A DNA stretch of 63,006 bases, from assembly GCA_021163765.1 (NCBI GenBank), contig JAGGTK010000037.1, positions 1-63,006 of the forward strand, in the 5' to 3' direction. A program made the position numbers and the translations under genes. Below the pieces are notes generated by a model. That model was not told the DNA's origin and did not search any database. It worked only from the letters and a program-made list of their open reading frames with translations. Of the stretch, positions 48,250-57,101 are shown piece by piece. This stretch comes from a bacterium. Its GTDB lineage: Bacteria; 4484-113. The number at the start of each line of letters is the position of its first letter. The stretch's first letter is position 1.

Positions 48250-49015
48250 TACGCTGGTAAAGCTGCTGTTCCAGCACGGCAAACTCAGCTTTGGAATCAA
48301 GCCCTGCCTTTTCAGCCAGCCCCCGAACGATTCTCTCGCGGGCCTGGGGCTCAATGCGCTGACGCCTGCGAAGATAAGCGTTAACCAGCCACATCAGTTC
48401 CTCGTCCCTGCTGCGGTTGAAGAGAGCCGGGCCAATCCCGGCCGCCCCAAGCGACCGTGTGCCCGCGCCAATCTCGCGCTTGCCGTGCTTGCGCGGCAGC
48501 GCGATGATGATTGTCCCGGCGGCCAGATCGCCCAGTCTCCGCTGCTCGCCGTTGAGCATCATCGACCAGATGCCAATAAAGTAGGAGCTTGGAAGCCAGT
48601 CCACTATCCGGAAGAGGTTGCGCAGCACGGCTGAAGTGCGGTCAAGCGCCAGGCCGCTCACCCGCATTACCTGGATGTTCGCCACCTTCTTCCCCGGAGT
48701 CTGGCCTTTCCAGTAATATTCAAACACGATGAAGTAGAAAAGCGGAGCAAGGACTATGACGGCAAACAGGGCCACAATGAAGGCGGTGAACCATCCTTCC
48801 ATCATGCTCGCCTCATAGCTGGCGGAAAACGCGCCGATGGCGAACGCCAGGAACATAAGCAAGAACATCAGTATAAACTCGCCTGCGCCGATAATGGCAT
48901 GGTCTACCAGGGCCGCGAGTGCGCGCCGCCCGAATCCCGCCAGCGGATACTCCAGATACACCTGCTCCGGGGTCGGTATCCTTACAAGCGGTTCCCGTAG
49001 AATATCCAGATTCAT
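48236..49015 (-). CDS. RDD family membrane protein
   Basis: GFGRRALAALVDHAIIGAGEFI, YYWKGQTPGKKVANIQVMRVSG. Confidence 0.85.
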   Translation of the reverse strand: MNLDILREPLVRIPTPEQVYLEYPLAGFGRRALAALVDHAIIGAGEFILMFLLMFLAFAIGAFSASYEASMMEGWFTAFIVALFAVIVLAPLFYFIVFEYYWKGQTPGKKVANIQVMRVSGLALDRTSAVLRNLFRIVDWLPSSYFIGIWSMMLNGEQRRLGDLAAGTIIIALPRKHGKREIGAGTRSLGAAGIGPALFNRSRDEELMWLVNAYLRRRQRIEPQARERIVRGLAEKAGLDSKAEFAVLEQQLYQRITNR

Positions 49016-49123
49016 AAAAATCTATTTTAGCAGACCCCAAGGCATTCAAATTCTGCTACAATATATACGATTCTGGCAGATTGCCGGGACCGATAATATA
49101 AATAATACTGATTGTGGTGAACT

Positions 49124-49939
49124 ATGGTAAAGAAAACTCGAAAGAGTCAAAAGAAAAAAAAGCCTCCTGTTGAGGGCAAGCCCTACAAGGAGATTGGCAG
49201 GCTCGTGCGCGATCTGAGGATCAGCGCGGGAATGACGCAGTTCGATTTGGCAGAGGTAATCGGGGTGAACAACAGCTATCTCTCCCGAATCGAGAACGGC
49301 GAGCGCCGCCCTTCAACGAAGGTGATGCGCAAGATGTCCGATGCACTCAACTATCCTTACGATGAGCTCGTTGTGGCCAGCGGGCTGCTTTCAGCCGAGT
49401 TCCGCGAGAAGCGCGCGGTTGTGGGCGACACAAACATCGTCAAGGACATCCACGATATAAAGTCGGCGCTTGGCCGCCTTATGCTGCCTGGCGAATTCCG
49501 CGCGCAAGCCCCGATGCGGGAGCGCCTTAAGCGGCGCGCCGTCCCCGTCTTTGACACTGTGCCGGCGGGCTATTTCGACGAGGCCAACGTTGTAGAGGCG
49601 TACGACGATGTTGAGAAGCTGGTCCTCACGGAAGAAGAGCTCGCATTCGACCCGAAGTCGTTCGCTCTTGTGGTCAAGGGCGACTCGATGATGGAGGCCG
49701 GCATCCTTGAAGGCGACGTGATTATCGTCTCGCCGAACACAAAGGTCGTGGACGGGGACATCGCTGTTGTCCAGATAGGCGGGCGCGAGACCACCGTAAA
49801 GATTGTGTACTTCGAAGACGAAGACAGCCTTCTGCTCCAGCCGGCAAACAGCGCATATAAACCATCCCTTTTAAAGTATCCAGAAGAAGTCGAGGTCCTT
49901 GGCAAGGTGATTCTCGTCCGGCGGAAGCTCATCGCGTAG
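49124..49939 (+). CDS. XRE-family regulator with LexA-like S24 peptidase domain
   Basis: HTH RISAGMTQFDLAEVIGVNNSYLSRIENGERRPS; ALVVKGDSMMEAGILEGDVIIV; TTVKIVYF; AG cleavage-like site DTVPAGYFDEAN. Confidence 0.88.
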   Translation: MVKKTRKSQKKKKPPVEGKPYKEIGRLVRDLRISAGMTQFDLAEVIGVNNSYLSRIENGERRPSTKVMRKMSDALNYPYDELVVASGLLSAEFREKRAVVGDTNIVKDIHDIKSALGRLMLPGEFRAQAPMRERLKRRAVPVFDTVPAGYFDEANVVEAYDDVEKLVLTEEELAFDPKSFALVVKGDSMMEAGILEGDVIIVSPNTKVVDGDIAVVQIGGRETTVKIVYFEDEDSLLLQPANSAYKPSLLKYPEEVEVLGKVILVRRKLIA

Positions 49940-50019
49940 GCTTACTATCGGCAACTGTTCTGCTATAATGGCGCGCAAGCCCGCCCTGCCGGGCAAATAT
50001 CCACTTGAGGTGTTTTACT

Positions 50020-50298
50020 ATGGCTGAAGGTTCCATGAGCGCATCCGCGAATAACGATGGCAAAGCCCAGGAGGATTTCGAGGGCAAGGTAAGTGAAGTC
50101 ATCGAGAAGATTCGCGTCTACCTGCAGTCTCACGGAGGCGATATAGATATCGTGGCTTTTGAAGGGCGCGACCTTAAAGTCCGTTTAAAAGGGGCTTGCG
50201 CGGGATGCCCGGGTGCAACGTACACCCTGAAAATGGGTGTCGAGGCGGCGCTGCGCGAAGAGGTCCCCGGGTTCGGGAACATAATTGCGGTGGAGTGA
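50020..50298 (+). CDS. NifU C-terminal domain (Nfu) Fe-S scaffold-like protein
   Basis: KIRVYLQSHGGDIDIVAFEGRDLKVRLKGACAGCPGATYTLKMGVE. Confidence 0.92.
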   Translation: MAEGSMSASANNDGKAQEDFEGKVSEVIEKIRVYLQSHGGDIDIVAFEGRDLKVRLKGACAGCPGATYTLKMGVEAALREEVPGFGNIIAVE

Positions 50299-50346
50299 AT
50301 CATATTCTCTGGCCGGACCGCCATACCCGGCCACCGGGAGGGGAAA

Positions 50347-51105
50347 GTGGAAGAGGACATGACACCTGAAAGCGTTCAACAGCCATCCGAACCGGAGGCT
50401 GAGAAGACCAAGCTGCCGTCCTTCGGCGAGCGCCTGATAGCAATCTTCGTGGAACCGAAAGTCGTTTTTGACTACGTCGCCAAGCGCAACGACTTCTGGC
50501 TGCCGCTGATTGTCGCTATCGTAGTGGCGCTTGTAGCCGCGCTGCTAATGATGCCGCCTATGCGCGAAGTGATAGCCCTCCAGATACAGGCCAGCGGAGC
50601 GCCGGTTACTGACGCTATGATATCCGGTATGTCTATCGGCGCGGTTGTAGCTGCACCTATCGCAACCGCTTCGTACGTCCTGCTTATAGCGCTGCTGCTG
50701 TGGCTCGTCGTACTCGTTCTTACGGGCAATGCAGCCTTCGGCAAAGCTCTCAGCGTATCCATGTGGGCGTATTTCCCCTTGACACTGGCGGGGCTGCTGA
50801 ACGCTGTCGTTCTGGCGGTTGTCCGCCCCGAGATCTCAAACATACAGGAAGCCCAGCAGCACCTTGGTCCTGTAATGCACTACACTTCTCTTGTGGCCCT
50901 GTTCCCGCTTGACAGCCTGATTGTCGCCGGGTTGCTCTCAGTTGTCTCGCTGTTTACCATATGGAACCTCTGGCTTCTCTGGGTCGGCGCCCGACGTTCG
51001 ATGAACGCTACAACAACGAGCGCCGCCGCTTTTGTGGTTATCTTCCTGATATTGAAATTCGCAAACGCTGCGTTCAACGGGTGGCGCGCGTCCAAGCTAA
51101 CCTAG
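50347..51105 (+). CDS. Yip1-like membrane protein
   Basis: FGERLIAIFVEPKVVFDYVAKRNDFWLPLIVAIVVALVAALL; five-TM-like profile. Confidence 0.72.
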   Translation: MEEDMTPESVQQPSEPEAEKTKLPSFGERLIAIFVEPKVVFDYVAKRNDFWLPLIVAIVVALVAALLMMPPMREVIALQIQASGAPVTDAMISGMSIGAVVAAPIATASYVLLIALLLWLVVLVLTGNAAFGKALSVSMWAYFPLTLAGLLNAVVLAVVRPEISNIQEAQQHLGPVMHYTSLVALFPLDSLIVAGLLSVVSLFTIWNLWLLWVGARRSMNATTTSAAAFVVIFLILKFANAAFNGWRASKLT

Positions 51106-51121
51106 CTATGGGGACTCAACG

Positions 51122-52387
51122 ATGCTGAAGCGCCTGATTTTACTGATATTCGTCATAGTCGTCATCATCGGCGGAGTCTCTTTGCTGATGCTCAATCAGC
51201 AAAAGGGGACTGGCGGCGAAGACGATGCTGAAGAGAAGATTCCCAAGGACTACGAGAAGGTGGAGCGCGGCACGCTCACCATCGTCGTCGAAGGCACCGG
51301 TATCGTTGAGCCGCGCACGGAAGTTCGCATCAAATCCGAGGCCAGCGGCCAGATTGAGGAGCTCTTCGTGGAAGAGGGCGACGACCTGGCCCCGGGACAG
51401 GTCATTGCCATGCTCGACCAGGAGGACCAGCGTCTGACCGTCCAGCGTGCGGCGATAGCCGAGAAGCAGGCGCGCCTGCGCTACGAGGAGGCGAAAAACA
51501 GCGCCCTTCCGCAGGAGCTGAAAGCCGCCGAAGCGAGAGTCGAGGAACTCAATCTCAATCTCAAGAACGCGCAAGAACGCCTCATTCGCATCAAAGCCCT
51601 CCACGAGCGTGACTTCGCTTCCGACCAGGAAATAGAAGATGCCGAGAAGAACGTGGAAACCCTCAAGGTGCAACTCGACCAGGCCGAGCTTACGCTCAAG
51701 CTGCTGAAAGACGGCGGCTACGAGCGCGACATCGAAACCGCGCGCCTGGCCTGGCAGGATGCCAGGGTCTACCTCGCCCAGGCCCAGAAGGCGCTTGGCG
51801 ACGCGACGATCAAATCGCCCATCTCTGGCACGGTGCTTGCAAAGTACGTGGAGGAGGGCGACACTGTCGTTAGCAGCAACCAGGGTTTCACCGAAGGCAC
51901 GACGCTTTGCACCGTCGCAGACCTATCGCAGGTGCAGGTGCGCGGCAGCATCGACGAGGTTGACATCGGCACGGTCGCCATCGGCCAGAGCGCGGAGCTG
52001 GAAGTCGATGCCTATCCCAACCGCATCTACGACGGCAAGGTGGTCAACGTCTTCCCGCAGGGAACGCAGTCGCCGGGCGGCCTTACCACCTTCACCGTCA
52101 TCGTCGAGGTGGAAAACGAAGACCGCAGCCTGCTGGCGAATATGACCGCTTCTATCACCATCACCACGACGGAGATGGAGGATCTGCTGCTTGTGCCGTT
52201 CGCCGCAATCCGCCCCGGAGAGGAAACGAACGAATACGTCGTCTTCGTGCGCAACGAAAAAGGCGTGCCGGAGCAGCGCGAAATTACGCTTGGCGCAACT
52301 GACTACGAGAACTACGAAGTGCTGGAAGGCCTGGAAGAAGGCGAACTCGTCAAGGTCAAGAACTTCCCGCCGGTCGCGTTCGACTAG
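51122..52387 (+). CDS. HlyD/RND-type periplasmic adaptor subunit
   Basis: ASGQIEELFVEEGDDLAPGQVIAMLDQED, coiled-coil hairpin, ATIKSPISGTVLAKYVEEGDTV. Confidence 0.9.
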   Translation: MLKRLILLIFVIVVIIGGVSLLMLNQQKGTGGEDDAEEKIPKDYEKVERGTLTIVVEGTGIVEPRTEVRIKSEASGQIEELFVEEGDDLAPGQVIAMLDQEDQRLTVQRAAIAEKQARLRYEEAKNSALPQELKAAEARVEELNLNLKNAQERLIRIKALHERDFASDQEIEDAEKNVETLKVQLDQAELTLKLLKDGGYERDIETARLAWQDARVYLAQAQKALGDATIKSPISGTVLAKYVEEGDTVVSSNQGFTEGTTLCTVADLSQVQVRGSIDEVDIGTVAIGQSAELEVDAYPNRIYDGKVVNVFPQGTQSPGGLTTFTVIVEVENEDRSLLANMTASITITTTEMEDLLLVPFAAIRPGEETNEYVVFVRNEKGVPEQREITLGATDYENYEVLEGLEEGELVKVKNFPPVAFD

Positions 52388-52442
52388 CCCTCACGCACTG
52401 GATAGCGAGAAGTAATTGTCGGGCCCTGCACAGCGCGAGATC

Positions 52443-53600
52443 CTAACTATACCGGCGCAGGATTTCGCGCGAGACCACCAGCCGCTGGATCTCGTTGGTG
52501 CCCTCGTAGATGCGCTTGATGCGCGCATCACGAACTAGCCGCTCCAGCGGGTATTCCCTGCTGTAGCCGTAGCCGCCGTGGATTTGCAGCGCCAGGTCGG
52601 TGACCCGCCCCGCGACTTCGGAGGCGAACATTTTTGCCATTGCGGCCTCGGCGGTCACCTTCTTGCCCGCGCCTTTCAGCCACGAGGCGTAGTACGCGAG
52701 CTGCCTTGCCGCCTCCAGCTCGGTGGCCATATCGGCAATCATCCACTGGATGGCCTGGAACCTGGCAATCTTCTGGCCGAACTGCTCCCGCTGGTTGGCG
52801 TACTTGACCGCGGCTTCCAGCGCCGCCTGCGCGATGCCGATACTGGCGCCGGCCATGCCGATTCTGCCGTTGTCGAGAATGACCATCGCGATTTTAAAGC
52901 CCCTGCCGATGCTGCTCTCGCCGCCCAGTATCTGGCTCTCGTGCACCCGGCAATTCTCGAAGTGCAGCTCGGTCTGGTGGCTGCCCCGGATGCCCATCGT
53001 GTCTTCGATATGGCCGACGCTGAAGCCCTCCATATCCTTCTCGATGATGAAGGGCGTGATACCGCGCAGGCCGGCTTCGGGATTGGTATTGGCGAAAAGA
53101 ATGATGACCGAGGCTTCCGCGCCGTTGGTGCACCACTGCTTGTGCCCGTTGATTACGTAATACTCGCCGTCTTTCACCGCTACAGTCTGAAGATTCGAGG
53201 CGTCCGAACCGGCGTCCGGCTCGGTGAGCGAAAACGCGCCCATCCACTCGCCGCTGCACATCTTCGGGAGGTACTTCTTCTTTTGCTCCTCAGTGCCGTA
53301 CTGCAGGATGGAAAGCACCGCCAGCGAGCAGTGCGCACCGAGGATTGTCGCATGAGCAGCGTCGCAGCGCGCGATTTCCATCCCGATAATCAGGTAGGAA
53401 ATGGAGTCCATCCCGCCGCCGCCGTATTCCTCCGGCACAGGCGCGCCCAGGAATCCCAGATCGCCCAGCTTGCGCACCGTATCCCACGGGAACTCTCGCG
53501 TCTTGTCAAGTTCCGCAGCCAGGGGCGCCAGTTCCGCCTCCGCGAACTTGCGGATTGTGTCGCGCACCATCAGTTGCTCTTCGTTAAGTTCGAAATCCAT
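52443..53600 (-). CDS. Acyl-CoA dehydrogenase
   Basis: MDFELNEEQLMVRDTIRKFAE, FSLTEPDAGSDASNLQT, HGGYGYSREYPLERLVRDARIKRIYEGTNEIQR. Confidence 0.95.
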   Translation of the reverse strand: MDFELNEEQLMVRDTIRKFAEAELAPLAAELDKTREFPWDTVRKLGDLGFLGAPVPEEYGGGGMDSISYLIIGMEIARCDAAHATILGAHCSLAVLSILQYGTEEQKKKYLPKMCSGEWMGAFSLTEPDAGSDASNLQTVAVKDGEYYVINGHKQWCTNGAEASVIILFANTNPEAGLRGITPFIIEKDMEGFSVGHIEDTMGIRGSHQTELHFENCRVHESQILGGESSIGRGFKIAMVILDNGRIGMAGASIGIAQAALEAAVKYANQREQFGQKIARFQAIQWMIADMATELEAARQLAYYASWLKGAGKKVTAEAAMAKMFASEVAGRVTDLALQIHGGYGYSREYPLERLVRDARIKRIYEGTNEIQRLVVSREILRRYS

Positions 53601-53694
53601 AACCCCTCCTTGTATTCCCGGCGCAGGCCAGTGTGAAATCAATGCGGCCGCTGATTATAGCATAGCGATTCCCCACCGACCCTGCGTCATTCTG

Positions 53695-53792
53695 GTAGGG
53701 GCATCACGCTTTGGCGTGACCGTGCCTGCATCCCCCGGGTAGCGCCGGCTATCCAGCCGGCGATATTTAAGGTCATCCGCCTGGATAGGCGG
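53695..53792. repeat. REP-like cluster of three short hairpins
   Basis: GTAG head then tcacgc-tttg-gcgtga (53704-53719); GTAG directly followed by cgccggct-atcc-agccggcg (53743-53762); ccgcct-ggat-aggcgg (53777-53792). Confidence 0.65.
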
Positions 53793-53859
53793 CTGAACCC
53801 AAGATAAGCGGCCCCGCAACCGCCGCATGGTGTATCATTGTAGGAGGGGATGCGATAAT

Positions 53860-53912
53860 CACCGTAAACTGCAAGGGAATGGCTTGACAGTTGTTTACGG
53901 TGCCATTATAGT
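53860..53912 (+). promoter_or_regulatory. Sigma70-type promoter overlapped by a 10-bp inverted repeat
   Basis: TTGACA (53884-53889), 17-nt spacer, TATAGT (53907-53912); CACCGTAAAC (53860-53869) / GTTTACGGTG (53893-53902). Confidence 0.75.
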
Positions 53913-53925
53913 CTGAAAGGAATCA

Positions 53926-56847
53926 ATGTCGGAGGATACTCTTTACGGCTTTAGCGAAGCTTCGATAAACGTAACCCTAGCGGAGCTCCTTTCACAGCGC
54001 AACTTGATTGCTGGCGCGGAGCTAATAACGAAGGGAGACGGTGAACCTCGACGGCCCGATGTGATGCTGAATCATCAGGGCTTCCGCATCATACTCGAAG
54101 GCAAGATAGAGAAGAAGACCGCACGCAAGGAACTGGAGACCCAGTGCAAAAAACGGGTAACAGAAGACCTGTGCGACATTTCTTTAGGTGTCGTATATCG
54201 TCTGCCTCAAGCCAATAACGACCTCTTTACCATTCCCAAGCTGCAGGTTCTACTAACGCAGGCGGAATACGATATCGCGGTTTGGGGGCCGGATGTACCT
54301 GAGCCCAGGTTACTTCAAGACTGGGTGACGCAAGACCTTGACGGCCTGGCGGGAGTAGTCCGAGACGCTGTGCACGAAGCAGCATCCGCCGATGTGCTCT
54401 CAGAAGCCATAGATAGGATACGAAATACTCTAGATGCAGCGTCAAGCTTCATACTGGGCGCGATGCCGAAAGGTGTAAAGAGACTAGCTGAAGACCTTGC
54501 GCCATCTCTCGAACTTCCCAAGCCAAAAAACCAGCAGGAACGCATCCGCACTCTCAAAATGGCATTCCTGGTTTTGATGGATGCCACAATCTTCTACGAC
54601 GTGCTCAGCAGCCGGAAGCCTCTCAAAAGCGTTGAGAGTCTGAAGAAGAAACACGGCTCCCATGTCGCTGCGCTACGTAAAGCATTCGAGAACGCGTTAG
54701 ACATAAACTACGCAGCCGTCTTCGAGATCGCAGTAGGCATACTTGACCTATTACCACCTGAAGCGGACAAGGCGGTAGAGAAAGTAACTGAAACGGCCTT
54801 CTACATCGCCACGCAGCGCGTTCTGTTAAAGCACGACCTGATGGGCAGGGTTTATCATAAGCTGCTTTTCAAGGAATTGGCAAAACACTTAGCGACTTAC
54901 TACACGGCGGTGACGTCAGCATGGCTGCTGGCGAAGGTTGCCATCGCGACACCCGGTGCTGATTGGTCCAACAATGACCTCTCAGACCTAGAGGAGATTC
55001 GAAAGCTTCACGTATCCGACTTCGCCTGCGGTTCAGGAACCCTCCTGTCAGCTGCCTATCGTGAACTCGATAGGCTTTACACAGATGCTGTGTATCGCGG
55101 GAGCAAAGAACCCGACCGCGATGCTTTACATACGATACTTCTCGACAAGGTAATCTCAGGCTTTGACGTGATGCTCTACGCAGCGCACATTGCGACCCTG
55201 ACGCTCGCGATGCACAATCCGGATTCCCTGTTTAACAAAGGCCATATATACGTTCTTCCATTCGGAGATAGGAAGGAAGCCACCGGCTCAGTCGAGTTCC
55301 TGGTTAAGGATTCTGTTCGGGCGCGTACAACAGCGCTGCAATATGCTGTCAAGGGCAAAGCCCAGGTGGATCTAGACCTACCTCCGCAGGGCTACGATCT
55401 ACTGATAATGAACCCTCCTTTTGCCCGCTCCTGCGGTGACAATCTGATGTTCGGCAGCGTGACCGGCAAGAAGCGCCGCGAACAGATGAAAGAAAGGCTG
55501 TCCGATATACTCAAGCAAGCCAACCTGAGCGGCATCGGCCAGGCGGGGCTTGGAGCGGTCTTTGTCGCTATAGCCGATAGGTTCGTTAAGCGTGCTGGCC
55601 GCATCGCGTTCGTGCTTCCGAGGAACCTTCTGTCCGGCGTGTCTTGGAAACGAATCCGAGAACTCCTCGTGAGGACAACTCAGCTTACCACCTGGCACGG
55701 AGGAGGCTTCCATCTGGAATACATCATGCTCAGCACCGAGCCGGGAAGCTACAACTTCAGCGAAAACACCGACCTCAGCGAGTGTATGTTCGTTGCCAGA
55801 AAGCTAAGGGATGGCGAGAAGCCGGGGCGTACCGTTGTGGCTATCTTTGACCGAAAACCGAAAACGGTCTTTGAATCAAGAGCTGTAGCTACGGTTTTAC
55901 AGAAGCAGAATCAAAACGGCCAATCGTCAGACAGCTTCGACATTCTGCTGAATCCCACAGCCGCCGACGGGCAGATGAAGGTCGGCAACACACGGATGGG
56001 ACGGGTCTACACTCTGAGCCCAAGCCTGCTCACCGATAACGTGGACAACTGGGGCCGCCTTTGCGCTTTCGCTATGCCGGAGCTAACGCGAATCGCGTAC
56101 CGGCTCCGCACAACGGGCGAGTTTGCATTGGATACCGGCCTTGCAGTTCGAGTTCCGCTAAAAGCGGTTGGCAAGCTCTTTGAAGTGGGGCCGGACAGAA
56201 GGCAAATCCACAGCGCGTTCAACATCGATGATACCGGAGCCTACGACGCGCTCTGGGGCAGAGAAGCCAAGATGAACTCGCTAACGATGGCGCCCAACTC
56301 CAAGCTTTCGCAGAAGCCCGGAGTCGATATACGCGCCCTTGTAAAGACAGCGAGTCGGCTTGTTATCACTGAGCGCATCCGTCTTGACACTACACCTCTA
56401 GTAAGCCTTTTGTGCAACCATCCTGTGCTCTCAAATGTCTGGTGGACTCTCCTCGCGAAAGACAGCATAATGGACTCGGAGGACATAGAGAAGGTATCGG
56501 CACTCTGGCTCAACTCTACCCCCGGACTGCTTCTCCAGTTTGCCGAGTTGCAGGTGACAGAAGGCGGATGGGCGGCCACAAAGAAAGCATCTCTTGAAGC
56601 CCTTCCAACGCTGAACTTTTCTAAGCTTACTGAATCTCAGAGAGCTGCACTCGTCGCGCTTTTCGACGAGCTAAGCACGAAGCAATTCCCGGTTCTAGCG
56701 GACCAGTTCGCCGATGCTGCGGAGGGCAAAGGCTGGCGCTGGGAACTTGACTCGCGGCTCCTTGAAATACTGAGTGGAGAAAAGATTGACCCGCGCGACC
56801 TCCATCCGCTGTATGGCATGCTTAAAGACGAGGCTGCGCATTGGTAG
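53926..56847 (+). CDS. Type IIG-like fused restriction endonuclease / N6-adenine DNA methyltransferase (different family)
   Basis: 973 aa: PD-(D/E)XK-like RRPDVMLNHQGFRIILEGKIE; motif I DFACGSGTLLSAAY; motif IV NPPFARS. Confidence 0.82.
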   Translation: MSEDTLYGFSEASINVTLAELLSQRNLIAGAELITKGDGEPRRPDVMLNHQGFRIILEGKIEKKTARKELETQCKKRVTEDLCDISLGVVYRLPQANNDLFTIPKLQVLLTQAEYDIAVWGPDVPEPRLLQDWVTQDLDGLAGVVRDAVHEAASADVLSEAIDRIRNTLDAASSFILGAMPKGVKRLAEDLAPSLELPKPKNQQERIRTLKMAFLVLMDATIFYDVLSSRKPLKSVESLKKKHGSHVAALRKAFENALDINYAAVFEIAVGILDLLPPEADKAVEKVTETAFYIATQRVLLKHDLMGRVYHKLLFKELAKHLATYYTAVTSAWLLAKVAIATPGADWSNNDLSDLEEIRKLHVSDFACGSGTLLSAAYRELDRLYTDAVYRGSKEPDRDALHTILLDKVISGFDVMLYAAHIATLTLAMHNPDSLFNKGHIYVLPFGDRKEATGSVEFLVKDSVRARTTALQYAVKGKAQVDLDLPPQGYDLLIMNPPFARSCGDNLMFGSVTGKKRREQMKERLSDILKQANLSGIGQAGLGAVFVAIADRFVKRAGRIAFVLPRNLLSGVSWKRIRELLVRTTQLTTWHGGGFHLEYIMLSTEPGSYNFSENTDLSECMFVARKLRDGEKPGRTVVAIFDRKPKTVFESRAVATVLQKQNQNGQSSDSFDILLNPTAADGQMKVGNTRMGRVYTLSPSLLTDNVDNWGRLCAFAMPELTRIAYRLRTTGEFALDTGLAVRVPLKAVGKLFEVGPDRRQIHSAFNIDDTGAYDALWGREAKMNSLTMAPNSKLSQKPGVDIRALVKTASRLVITERIRLDTTPLVSLLCNHPVLSNVWWTLLAKDSIMDSEDIEKVSALWLNSTPGLLLQFAELQVTEGGWAATKKASLEALPTLNFSKLTESQRAALVALFDELSTKQFPVLADQFADAAEGKGWRWELDSRLLEILSGEKIDPRDLHPLYGMLKDEAAHW

Positions 56848-57101
56848 ATAGTCACCACCGTAATCGAGATTATCCGGTTAATGAAGCTAATCGACCTGAC
56901 CATCCCCAAATGGCCGATTGAGTAGGTAGTTTACGCAGGCCCATCCGGTGCCATTTTCTTCTTTCGAGCTATGCACAAAATAGCGCGTTCCGCGACGCAA
57001 ACGCGCAGCACTCCACGGACTCGCCCCCACAACTGGTATAGCGAAAGTATGCTGGAAGTGGCATACCAGTTTGAGGGCTGCCGGGGATATAATGTAGGTG
57101 C

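Noticed and set aside
52578-53636. 352-aa plus-strand ORF
   Set aside because: Shadow of acyl-CoA dehydrogenase on the minus strand.
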